Assembly: GCA_963920635.1 (NCBI GenBank)
Contig: OY987298.1
Coordinates: forward strand, 4,993,691 to 5,057,690
From: Pseudeuparius sepicola
Lineage: Eukaryota > Arthropoda > Insecta > Coleoptera > Anthribidae
Length of the DNA stretch: 64,000 nt
Reading direction: 5' to 3'
The translations under genes and the position numbers were made by a program. The notes beneath the pieces are model-generated. The model searched no databases. It had not been told where the DNA came from and worked only from the letters and a program-made list of their open reading frames with translations. Below are positions 1 to 10,234 of this stretch, piece after piece. The stretch's first letter is position 1; every line of letters starts with the position of its first letter.

Positions 1-1962
1 TTTCCTTGTTGAATGTATCTACCCAAAGAACTTTCGCAGATTTCGGGATGGACTAATAAGATTAGGTCTTGTACTTAGTTGTAATCATGTAGTTTTTCTC
101 GGTGCTCATTTTTGTAATATTATTTCTTTTCCAAGGTACCTCACAAACGTAAAATAAACTTATAGTTGTAGATAAAAACTGTTTAAAAAAAGACCTGACT
201 GAAGCTACCTGCTTCATAATTTAAAATTTAGGAAATACCATTTTTGTTTTGAACTACTTACTTACACGTAATGCCAACGTAATGGGAATTGTAGGATTAC
301 TAAAGGTGACACATGAAAAATCTGGTTGCAATTATTGGGACTACTACAGGGGGCCGCATTACCTTTAATTGACTATCTGGAAGATAGAAAACTTAAAAAT
401 TGTGAACTATGATGGGAAATATTTTTCCTCCTTTGGAATCTATGGCACTGGCATGTCACATAAAACCTGATGGCACTTGGACACTGACATATAACATAAC
501 CTTGTACCAGCCCACTTATGTGGTCTCCTTGGAGATATACAGAAAACGAGGCTTCACTTTTCCTATGTGATAGACTGTGACATGCTGGGTCCCCTCATTT
601 TAAAGAGTCCCTGGCATGCGCAAATAAATCGTTGCATGTGGACAGCATATTTACACAAAATTTATATAGGCCAGGGAAAATAGAATTTGACCTAGAAAAA
701 TATATTAACTGCAATTTTGTTTTACCATATCAAAGTTATAAGTAAATACGTTGGTAGAAACCAAAAATTAAACATTTTGAAAAAACGGAACCTTGAGTTA
801 CCTCAAAAAACACCTATTTTTCGTTAGAAATTTCGAGCAAAAATATTAACTGGATTTTTTTAGACTCTTTAGGTAAAAAACTTCCCTTGCTAACATATAT
901 TAAGAAATTAAACATTTTAAGAATATGGAATTAACTTAGATCGACAAAGAGGGATAAAAATCGGATAATTCTCTATTTCGGCAAAAGCAAAAAGATTAAC
1001 TACGTTTTTATTGCAGATGATCATTCCCTTTTTCAAATAGAATGTAACACCTATACAAAATTAAACATTTATCTCCGTCTTTGTTCACACAAACACAACG
1101 AAACGCACACAAAGACTAATGAAAGAGGAATCTGAAGTTTTCATTTAGCCCGCCTTTAATTATATCACAAAAACATGGCATATCTGTTCATTGTATGCCC
1201 CTATTGTGTGTCCACGTATTATTTTATATCGCAGACATCCAAACATATCATACTAACCATTGTTGTAAATTCCAACCTCGCAAAAATCCACATGAAAGGA
1301 TGGACACAATGATGTTCATGTTTGTTTGCTTTATTATATTCATAAAACCACCCCGTGTCGATACCCCCATCATCTTAGACGAATTTAATCTGCTGAGATG
1401 TGAGAATAAACAATAATGCCTACTCCGCTTTTCATAAGTTCTATATATACTTTCGTGAAAAGGGAACTGGGAAGGATTTAAAAAAAATTCTTTTGACGTG
1501 GCGTTTTCCAATCTTCTACTTAATTTGTAATTTTCGTGAAAGCCCTTTGTAATATATCGCTATTATCGGTTCCCTTGTACGTCTGTTAGGTTGACACACA
1601 CCGAGTTCTCAATTTAGAGAAATGATTTATTTGAAGTTCATTTAGAAGATTAGGTAGGTACACTAAAGTCTCTCCCTTATTTAGTCAGTAGATTTATGTT
1701 GGATGTACCTAGAATTTCCCAGAGCCATATTCAGAAAATTTTATGTTTTGTTAGTATATTGGTATTATTTCGTTTAAATATTTTAGTCGACTTTATTTTC
1801 CCTTTGTTCGCGTTACAATAATAATATTTAGTGTCCCCACTATCCACTATAATTTTAAAAGAAATGGCTCGTGGCTCGTGGCATATGGAACAAAATGCTT
1901 TGGTAATTGGCAACACCAAACTAGTTTCCAATATCTAATGGAAATTATGTATGGGTCTTTCG

Positions 1963-2037
1963 GAGGTGTGCAGACCACGACAGGTACCTGTTTCGGGCTT
2001 GTTCGCCCTCATCAGGCAGACGTAGCGCACCTCACCG
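1963..2037 (-). ncRNA. Hammerhead ribozyme motif, type I (copy A)
   Basis: Read on the minus strand, the conserved core CTGATGA (2015-2009) is followed by a 4-bp stem II (GGGC/GCCC, six-base loop GAACAA), then GAAA, then the self-complementary stem III ACAGGTACCTGT. The cleavage triplet GTC follows, with predicted cleavage between 1979 and 1978. Stem I opens with CTGC pairing to GTGG (two G.U pairs). After an internal loop it continues with GAGGTGCGC against GCACACCTC. That is the geometry of natural type I hammerheads. Stem III has essentially no loop, as in Penelope-like-element and retrozyme hammerheads known to cleave better as dimers. Activity is inferred, not shown. Confidence 0.8.
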
Positions 2038-2505
2038 AAAAACCCAGATTACGTTGGCTAAGTGGAATAGGAAATAGTATAATGCGGTGAGCATTTACCA
2101 TCCAACGCCATCTAGCTGGTACTGTCCCATATGCCACGAACCATTTCTTTTAAAATTATAATGGGGACACTAAATATTCATTTTGTTTAATCATCGTTTG
2201 GCTATAGACGTAATCACACGAGGATTGAAACTCACGATTCGATCCTTGTTGATTTCTATATATTAGAAGATACTCGGTGATGAATCAAACTAGTTTTTTG
2301 GCTCTCCGTATGTATGCTTCTTCTGGTTTTTCCACCGCGCCGCGGTGCTTTGCCGAATTCTTTTTATATGTCGATTGACCGGTCGATATATACACACTCA
2401 CATTGCTTTGGTTTTGGCAGTACCAGCTAGATGGCGTTGGATGGTAAATGCTCACCGCATTATAATATTTCCTATTCCACTTAGCCAACGTAATCTGGGT
2501 TTTTC

Positions 2506-2580
2506 GGTGAGGGGCGCTACGTCTGCCTGATGAGGGCCAACAAGCCCGAAACAGGTACCTGTCGTGGTCTGCACACTTCC
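2506..2580 (+). ncRNA. Hammerhead ribozyme motif, type I (copy B)
   Basis: This is the same motif on the plus strand: CTGATGA at 2527-2533, stem II GGGC/GCCC at 2534-2547 with loop CAACAA, GAAA from 2548, palindromic stem III ACAGGTACCTGT at 2551-2562, and GTC ending at 2563 with predicted cleavage before 2564. The core and stem III are unchanged from copy A. The outer part of stem I has more mismatches (GAGGGGCGC against GCACACTTC), so this copy may fold less stably. It faces copy A across about 470 bp. Confidence 0.78.
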
Positions 2581-2934
2581 GAAAGACCATACATAATTTC
2601 CATTAGATATTGGAAACTAGTTTGGTTTTGCCAATTACCAAAGCATTTTGTCCCATATTCCACGAGCCATTTCTTTAAAAAAATATAATAATATATTTAG
2701 AACCAGTGGTGCAAAGCCCCTGCCCCTATCTAGTAGAGAAATTCAGAATTCTGCAACAGGAAATAAGAAATCAATTTATTACAATGACATACCTAAATGT
2801 AGATCAAAGATTGATATCAACTTTTTGTTGATTTTTACAGCATATTTTCATTACGCGGATATAATATAAATTGAATTTGTGTAGAAATGTAAGCATTTTA
2901 CTTTGGTTCTCTCTCTCTCTCTTCAGAATCCTTT

Positions 2935-3280
2935 TTAGACCGTCAGATAGTGACAGATTTAGGTGCCCCAATTTCGCATACAAGCCTCGAAGAGGTTTGA
3001 AAAGTACATCTATGTTGAGTATAATGAAGGAAAATTTACGAGTGGCCCCTGGGGATAACATATGGAAAATTTGGATTCGAATTCCTTAACAGAAATAAGA
3101 AAATAGAACCTGGCTTTGGAAAACCAAAGGCTTGAATGCTGCAGGTGGCTAATGGGTTGAAATAAAGGCGTAATCTTGTACGAAGAAATCGAGATTTTGA
3201 CCGATTTTTCCGCACAATCCCATCAAAAGTATGAAAATGTACATCTCCACTAGCCCGAAAAACATAAAAAAACATATACA
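2935..3280 (+). repeat. Dispersed repeat family R1, copy 1
   Basis: The block starts with TAGACCGTCAGATAGTGAC and ends in TAGCCCGAAAAACAT. It recurs in the same orientation at 25511-25885 with high identity over about 350 bp. Both copies share GTGGCCCCTGGGGATAACAT. It lies directly after a CT microsatellite (about 2909-2922). No open frame is shared by the two copies, so it is probably a non-autonomous transposon or SINE-like fragment of unknown class. Confidence 0.75.
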
Positions 3281-4451
3281 TAATTAACGTATTATATGTC
3301 TTAATAACATGCTAATACTTAAGGGGGTTATCCTTGGGTCCATTTTGAGAAAAAGCTTCATATGAACATATGTCCTAAAATTCTTAACTTTTGAACTACA
3401 TAGGGCTAAAATTTTAAGAAATAATTATTTTTTATTATAACTTTGGTATTACCCTAGATATTTTTGTGAAATTTGGTACACGCCTTCTAAGCATCAAGGT
3501 GCATTTTCTGATATGTACAGACAGTATTAGTTTTACCAGTGGCGTCTGTACGGGTTTTGAATTGAATATTTTCTAAAGAAAAATAAGTTACGCCACTGCT
3601 TTTTCTTAAAGTAAAAATTATTTTTGAAATCCCCATTCATTTCTGAGCAAATGAGGTCTGCTTATCTTTTTTGTTTGACGTACGGTTTTCGCATAAAAAG
3701 ATAAAACTCATTCATTTGCACCTCGATTTGCACCTTGGTATAAAATTAGCTAGTATTAACAATTATCCAAAACGATCTAGTTGGCAAGAAGCCGATGCAC
3801 TTGTGATTGGCTTGATGGATTCCATCGCATATTTGTGTTGACTTTAAAAACTCGTCCTATAGGTACATGAAAACTACATTCATCAGCAGTGAACAAGCAA
3901 GGTGCCTCAGTCGTTCTCGTATACATATTTATTTTCTTTAATTTAGTACATATTTGTAATCAAATAATATATTATACAGTGTGTTCATTTGAAAACTAGT
4001 CGCTCTTAATATTTCGGTGATCAAAATAAATTTTAAATATCGTGGACCATGCCATTATTTATTGGCACTTCTCTATCATAACCACCCTCAACTTTATAAT
4101 CTCAAATGCTAGAATTACCATTATGTAATCACTAAAAGAAGTCCCCCTATATTTCACTGCGACCCTTGTTGAATCATTATTAGCCAAGACAGGAATGCTT
4201 CAAATTCTGTTCCTAATTAAAAGTTGTGAATTAAATTCACACAAGTGCTGTATCACGGTCCTTTTGTGTCTGAGTTCATCTGCCAGGCATTTGTGTTTCC
4301 TTAATAAAACTTTTTTAATTAAGTAATACGTTTGTTTACGTACTTATGCCGAGTGGGTCAAAAAGTTTAAAAAAATGTTTGAAATATAAAATATACACAT
4401 TTTCGTTATGGGTCGGTAATAAAGTAAGGTAACAAATGTCTGTAGGTATTT
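3281..4451. other. Non-coding interior of the large inverted repeat
   Basis: There is no convincing gene here. The text around 3450-3600 (GAAATTTGGTACACGCC and CCAGTGGCGTC) resembles internal non-coding sequence of the TACAGGGTG-type elements at 25.9 and 7.7 kb, so it is probably an old, end-less copy of that group. Confidence 0.5.
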
Positions 4452-4802
4452 ATCCTTGTTTATGGATACTCTAGTTAGTCCAGACATAAGAACATGACAG
4501 AAATATAGTAGATACAGGGGACAGATTTTGAAAAAAATAAAGTTGGCCAGCTGTTTTTTTGGTAAATTTTAATAGTAGAAAATTAGTAGACAATGACTGG
4601 GCCACTTTAATTTTTGGCGCCATCTGTTGCTTGTATCCAATATTGCTCTGTCACACATTGGCTAACTAGGGATTCCATAAACAAGGGTATTATCGTATTA
4701 TGCAACGAGGATCAATTATTTGTGTACCTGTAATAATAATTGTAAATAAAGAGGGATGTTTTGGTGGAATAACAGGTAAACGAAAACGAGTAGAAAAAAT
4801 GC

Positions 4803-4840
4803 ACTTCAGCCGAGATTTGAACCCGGGAAGTGTCAACGTA
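4803..4840 (-). other. tRNA-like T-arm / B-box sequence
   Basis: On the minus strand GGGTTCAAATCTCGG matches the pol III B box (GGTTCRANNC) and folds as a T arm: CCGGG/CTCGG stem with a seven-base loop. It sits inside a longer CACTTC/GAAGTG stem and is followed by a T run. No A box or D arm is found in the preceding 80 bases, so this is not a complete tRNA. It may be the remnant of a tRNA pseudogene or a tRNA-derived SINE head. Confidence 0.3.
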
Positions 4841-6179
4841 GACAGCTATTTATATAGTACGTATATAAATGCACTGCAAATTTGGTTGTTTGGAACCGAC
4901 TTTGGACCTTAATATTTCGGGTTATAACCTAGGCTCTCTTGAAGTTATAGCATATTGTCCAAAGCACGAAAGAAAACGGACCACTTACCCATTTTTGTTT
5001 ATCATTTATTTTTAACGCGGTGTGATAAAACACCTATTATATTTTTTTCAACATCGTCGCGTCTACCATCGCCTTTGAAATACGGCAACACAGCACTAGC
5101 AATTCTGCGAAGGAGCCCGCTGACAAAATCAGTTAGCCAACGCGTTTTGTGCCTGTTTCTATAGTACGTAAAGTTAACTGCGTATTTGGGCTACCATACA
5201 GACCTCATTTTTTAGGCCGCTGGCAAGTTTTTTCCGCTGGCTCAGAGAGCTCAGTGGCGTTTCGTATGTTCGGGAGTTAACGTGTGCAAAATGAGTAAAC
5301 AGGGAAGAACGTTGCATTCTCAAGCACGAGAAATAATTGCAAATGTTATAAGGGTTTGCCTTCCTCCATAATCTAAGGCATCACCGTTAAGAATAATACA
5401 ACAAATTACATAACAATTATATGAAAATTAAGTCAGTGAGTTACACAAAATTGAGCTACGCCCCTGAACTGTGACTAATTCTATAATATTTGCGAGTTCT
5501 TTCCCCTTACGTCGCACGCATTCTGCCGTAAGGAGTCTTTGCTAATATGCGAATGGGTAATATGGGAGTATTGCGCAGAGACAGTTTTGATTTAGTTGGA
5601 GGTATTTTCATGTATATTGAAACTTCATATACATACTAGAAATTAATAAAGGGTTACTGTTTTATCAAAATTAAACCTCAAACGCCGAATTTTATGAAAC
5701 TTCCCCACGACAAGGTTTTAAACAGAACCGAATTATTTTTGGGACAATCAATCTCCTCGTAAATAATATAAGTTAGTTATAGATATCGAAAACTTTGTTC
5801 GATCCAATTTCTTGTTTGAGGTATACGCCGAATGTTTGATGATTATTCCCAACCGGGAAAGGTTGTTCTTTGAATGTTTATAAGATATTACAGAGGCGGG
5901 AGCTCCGGTCCATTTCGTTTATTAAACCGATCGTTTTCTTTGAAGATTAACGGCCAGTTTTTGGGTATTCACCCGCCAGACGAGAAACCTTATTTAATTG
6001 CGAAAATTGGGCTCGGGAATGCAATGAGATTCAAACGAAGTTAGTAGTTGGATCATAGGAAAGGAATCATTGCCTGGATTGCAATTGCCAGTTGTAAACC
6101 TATGCCGAACAACTTATAAATAGATTCTGTTAAATTGGGAATAGGACTAAAATGAAACCCGCGGCAAAACTTGACAGCT

Positions 6180-6459
6180 GTTGTATAATAGCAAAGAGGA
6201 TACCAGAATATAGATAGTTCGTCTCGTAAAATGTGTCAAATGGAGCCCAACTTTTACGTAATATTTCACACACACGATAAGATCGTTCAAATAAACTATG
6301 AAGTATACTGCGTTCTTCATTTATTATAGATTAATTTAAAACTTGGAGAGAAGATCCACTGTGACCTACAATGGATTAATTACCTTTTAAAGTTGGGCTC
6401 CATTTGACATATTTGACAAGATGAACTCTCTATATCCTGGTATCCTCTTTGATAATACG
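6180..6459. repeat. Short hairpin element (MITE-like)
   Basis: The arms at 6180-6259 and 6388-6459 are inverted copies sharing AGAGGATACCAG and AAATGGAGCCCAACTTT. They are separated by about 130 bp of AT-rich sequence. No target duplication is obvious. The element is nested between the 4452-6722 arms. Confidence 0.65.
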
Positions 6460-7661
6460 TAAGTAGTATCCGTGTTTATGGAATCCCTAGTTAGCCAATG
6501 TGTGACAGAGTCATAAGGATACGAGAGCAATATTGGATACAAGCAACAGGTGGCGCCAAAAATTAAAGCGGTCCAGTCATTGTCTACTAATTTTTTACTA
6601 TTAAAATCTACCAAAAAAACTTTATTTTTGCAAAATCTGTCCCCTGTATCTACTATATTTCTGTCATGTCCATATGTCAGTGTCAGACATTGGTTAACTA
6701 GAGTATCCATAAACAAGGGTAGAATGTTTTGTAAGCTATGTGTATGCAGAACAGGGACTCTTTAAAATAAGGGGACCCAGCATGTCACAGTCTATCACAT
6801 AGGAAAAGTGAAGCCTTGTTTTCTGTATATCTCCAAGGAGACCACATAAGTGGGCTGGTACAAGGTTATGTTATAATATGTCAGTGTCCAACTGCCATCA
6901 GGTTTTATGTGACATGCCAGTGCCATAGATTCTAAAGGAGGCAAAATATTTCCCATCGTAGTTCACAATTTTTAAGTTTTCTAACTTCCAGATAGACAAT
7001 TAAAGGTAATGCGGCCGCCTGTAGTAGTCCCAATAATTGCAACGAGATTTTTCATGTCTCACCTTTAGTAATCCTACAATTCCCATTACGTGGGCATTAC
7101 GTATAAGTAAGTAGTTCAAAACAAAAATGGTATTTCCTAAATTTTAAATTATTTATCAGGTAGCTTCAGTCAGGTCTTTTTTTAAACAGTTTTTATCTAC
7201 AACTATAAGTTTATTTTACGTTTGTGAGGTACCTTGGAAGAGAAATAAAATTACAAAAATGAGCACCGAGAAAAACTACATGATTAGAACTAAGTACAAG
7301 ACCTAATCTTATTAGTCCATCCCGAAATCTGTGAAAGTTCTTCGGATAGATACATTCAACAAGGGAAGAAAGTTCAAGTACACATATTATTATAATGGAT
7401 TCAGGAACCTGGTAACAAGGTGCAATAGCGACAAATTCTCAAATGAGCAAAATCGGCACTGACTTACCATACGTATATTACTAAAATTCCTGGAAATACC
7501 TAATTGCAGGAAACCAAATTCAAATATAAAATAAATTTGATTCATTTGGCATTTGCCATATTCTGTGTTTGTTGACAGAACAATGTCAAACCTAATTTTT
7601 AGAAATAATTGAAACCATTATTAATTTTTTACTAACAATCAAAGTACCTGTTATATTCATA

Positions 7662-8925
7662 TACAGGGTGGTTCAATTTTATGTGGTAGGACTTTAACAT
7701 TAGATAGAAGAAGATAATCTAAAATGAAAATTTTATATCAACATATATCGGGGAAAGCTTAGTTTCCGAGATACAGGGCGTTGAAGTGTTGGAAAAAATA
7801 TGAAGTATTATTTTTTTACACTGTCCGAACCAGTGGAGATATTTAAACCAAATTTGATGTGTAGTACCACCTTTTTGACTACGATATTTAGTTAATATGA
7901 AGGTCCTGAAATAACCAGTGGTGGAGTTATGGGTTTTCACTATCACTAAATTTAAAAAGTAATTAGTACGGACCTGTCTCACATCAACGTAAATTTTTTT
8001 TTGGTAAAGTTCTTTCAATTCTCTACAAAAAGTGTATCTTGACATTTTTTTTCATCTGCCACGGTTGTGTAGTAAATAAATTATTTCGTTTCCATCTCAG
8101 CCTTTTTTGCCTAAAAATGTGTTTTCTAAGATTATTGATAAATATCGCAAATAACAGAAATTAATTATGGAACACTTATCGGATTCAGCTATTTTATTTT
8201 TAATTTTATGGAAACAATTTTAAAAATAAACTGGCACTTGGTTTGACGTACATTACTTTATTATCATTTTAACATTTTTATCAAATCTGTATTATTTCTT
8301 AATAATTTTTATAATTCTAAATTTGTACAACATTCAACAATTGTTCAAAATGTGATCCATTCTGTTGCACACATAATTCACTTCGACGCCTAACGGATTG
8401 AACAGCATCGATTAAATTGCCATTTCTCAATTCATCGCACGCATTTCTGATACGATCAATAAGTTGTTCCCTTGTTTCTACAGGAGTCGCATAGACTTGT
8501 TCTTTTAAAAATCCCCATACGAAGAAGTCCAGAGGTGTTATGTCCGGAGAACGTGGTGGCCAAGCGACCGGTCCCCCTCGTCCGATCCACCTATTTGGAA
8601 AGTTATTATTTAACCAGTTCCTCACATTTCGGTGAAAATGTGCAGGACAGCCGTCAAGTTGGAACCAAGCCAACAATCTTAAGTTTAAAGGAATGTCTTC
8701 CCACGTATTATTATGCTCAGCTACTAAAAACTCCAAAAAATTGTCACCATTCACTCGCTGTGGCAAAAAAAGGGTCCAAACAGATGATGGTTGTACAGTC
8801 CAATCCAAACATTGACTAAGGAAACTAAGCTTTCCCCGATATATGTTGATATAAAATTTTCATTTTAGATTATCTTTTTCTATCTAATGTTAAAGTCCTA
8901 CCACATAAAAGTGAACCACCCTGTA
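7662..8925 (-). mobile_element. Internally deleted DD41D mariner-like transposon
   Basis: The terminal inverted repeats are about 106 bp (7662-7767 and 8820-8925). They begin TACAGGGTGGTTCA and run inward through a matching GGGGAAAGCTTAGTTTCC. The element is only 1264 bp and carries just the C-terminal half of a transposase on the minus strand (8317-8808). The N-terminal DNA-binding domain and first catalytic aspartate are missing. The terminal TA is the expected target dinucleotide. It is a non-autonomous deletion derivative of the superfamily represented by 39561-41877. Confidence 0.88.
8317..8808 (-). pseudogene. Truncated DD41D transposase (C-terminal half)
   Basis: The open frame of about 163 residues begins at a TTG inside sequence continuous with the right TIR and has no true start. 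It contains the second catalytic aspartate in QLDGCPAH (residue 52), the WIGRGGP block, and WPPRSPDITPLDFFVWG with the third aspartate at residue 94. That leaves 41 residues between them, which is DD41D spacing. The C-terminus ends in a NGSHFEQL block typical of this group. Everything before the second aspartate except about 50 residues is gone, so it cannot be an active transposase. It would normally excise and join DNA in the nucleus. Confidence 0.88.
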
Positions 8926-10234
8926 GATTCTCCAATAAAATGGCATACTTGGCATCATTGAGACCATTAGAATGGGGAAAGAAACGGCCTCACTTTGGAA
9001 AGTATAATGCTGGGTCCCCTTACTTTAAGGTCCCTGATGCAGAATAGTCTGTTACTCATGAAATAGTCTTGTCAGATACCATTCGGGCATCTAATTTTTC
9101 CTGTGAAAAAATTAAAAAAAAAACACAATGCTAAGTAATATTTATTTAACAAAATGCATTCATGCAGGTGCAAAAATCCTCGTCTTCGACTCGGATTTTT
9201 GTTGCCACCAGCATTCATGCTTCTTGTTAAAATGTTACTTAGCAACGTATTTTTTCGATTTTTTTTTCGGAAAAATTAGATGCCTTTATGATATCACTTA
9301 CGAAAAAACACCTAAAATAAAAAATTCAGTCTTCAAAAAAGTTTACTTGAATAAGTTGTTGCTGTTGACGACTTAAATAGGTGGTCAAAATTAAGGCACT
9401 TATTTCAGGGACACCCTGTATGTAACTAATTAGATTGTAATCTGAATCCACGATGCATATTGAAGGTTTCCTTAATAGGCAAGTGAAATTAGACCAATGT
9501 GGCCAAATGTCCAATTTTTTGAAAAACATTTTTGTTATGAATAGCTATAATCTTTAGCTTTGTTTTTTTCTCTTAATTTTTACGGAAGGAAATTTGTTTT
9601 TCAACATTTAAAAGATTAAAATTTCTCCCTTTCGTGCGTATTTCTCGATAAAGAGCAAGAAAAACTTCAATGGTCAATATCTGGAGAACGGTGCGTCATA
9701 TCAAAATTTTTCGTATAAGATAAAAATTAGTGTTTTTCCTTATCTTTCGAACGGCTTAGTTTTACCATACAATTTTTGAGCCCTTATATGACGTATCGGG
9801 GCTCAAATCTGGCGATTTTTTTTTATATCTCATCGGCTTTCCTCACGGAGAAAAAAGTTTACTTCTGGCAATTAAAATTTTAAATGCCACAATTAAAATG
9901 GCAAGCTAAATAGAGGAGAAATGAACCATGTATTTGTTCTTAGTAAAATGAGTAACTTTGAACCGAACACTTGTAGTAAGTAAATTTTCTTGCTAAATTG
10001 TGGTAGTTGGCCCAAATACCAAAGTGTAATTTCCAGTAGTACACCAGTTATTTATAGTAAATGTGCCCAGTATTTGACAAAAGAACCACCTTCTGACTCC
10101 TGTAAGTACCATTTTATTGATGACAGTTTGGGTCTTTTGAACCAGTTAATCATAACAAATGATGGTAACTTGTACCAAGTGTTCAGGTTTTTTATGAATT
10201 TTGTTTTCCTCTATGAATGGAAACTTTTATGACA
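8926..10234. other. Repeat-rich stretch without recognisable gene
   Basis: The block GCTGGGTCCCC near 9010 is shared with the arms of the 1-7366 inverted repeat. A TACAGGGTG-family end in reverse (ACACCCTGTATGT) lies near 9410. No coding exon is recognised. The sequence directly before the satellite (about 9960-10230) appears unique in this window. Confidence 0.5.

Larger units (their letters stand above)
1829..2682. repeat. Inverted duplication carrying hammerhead motifs
   Basis: The unit at about 1859-2130 recurs in opposite orientation at about 2420-2680. Both copies contain the block GTACCTGTCGTGG (or its complement), a lysine/arginine-like chance ORF and a hammerhead core. The left copy is also bounded by a second short inverted pair: AGTGTCCCC near 1831 and GGGGACACTA near 2164. 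About 270 bp between the copies (2140-2410) is unrelated AT-rich sequence. The arrangement fits two head-to-head insertions, or a foldback duplication, of one ribozyme-bearing repeat. Confidence 0.75.
4452..6722. repeat. Nested inverted repeat, arms about 240 bp
   Basis: Positions 4452-4689 (CCTTGTTTATGGATACT to CCATAAACAAGGG) are repeated in reverse complement at about 6470-6722. Each arm itself starts and ends with an inverted CCTTGTTTATGGA motif, so each looks like a short MITE of about 240 bp. These are either two insertions of one MITE in opposite orientation or the termini of a 2.27-kb element. The stretch between has no recognisable protein. Confidence 0.7.
1..7366. repeat. Very large inverted repeat, arms about 613 bp
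   Basis: Positions 1-613 reappear in reverse complement at about 6752-7364 with only scattered substitutions and small indels. Examples are the GAATGTATCTA block at the left edge and GCTGGGTCCCC near the inner end. The left arm begins at the window edge, so the element may extend further. The 6.1-kb interior has no recognisable coding sequence but holds nested inverted repeats (1829-2682, 4452-6722, 6180-6459). Long terminal inverted repeats of this size occur in foldback elements, long-TIR mariner relatives and Mavericks. No diagnostic protein is present, so the class is undetermined. A related short block lies at about 9003-9045. Confidence 0.8.
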
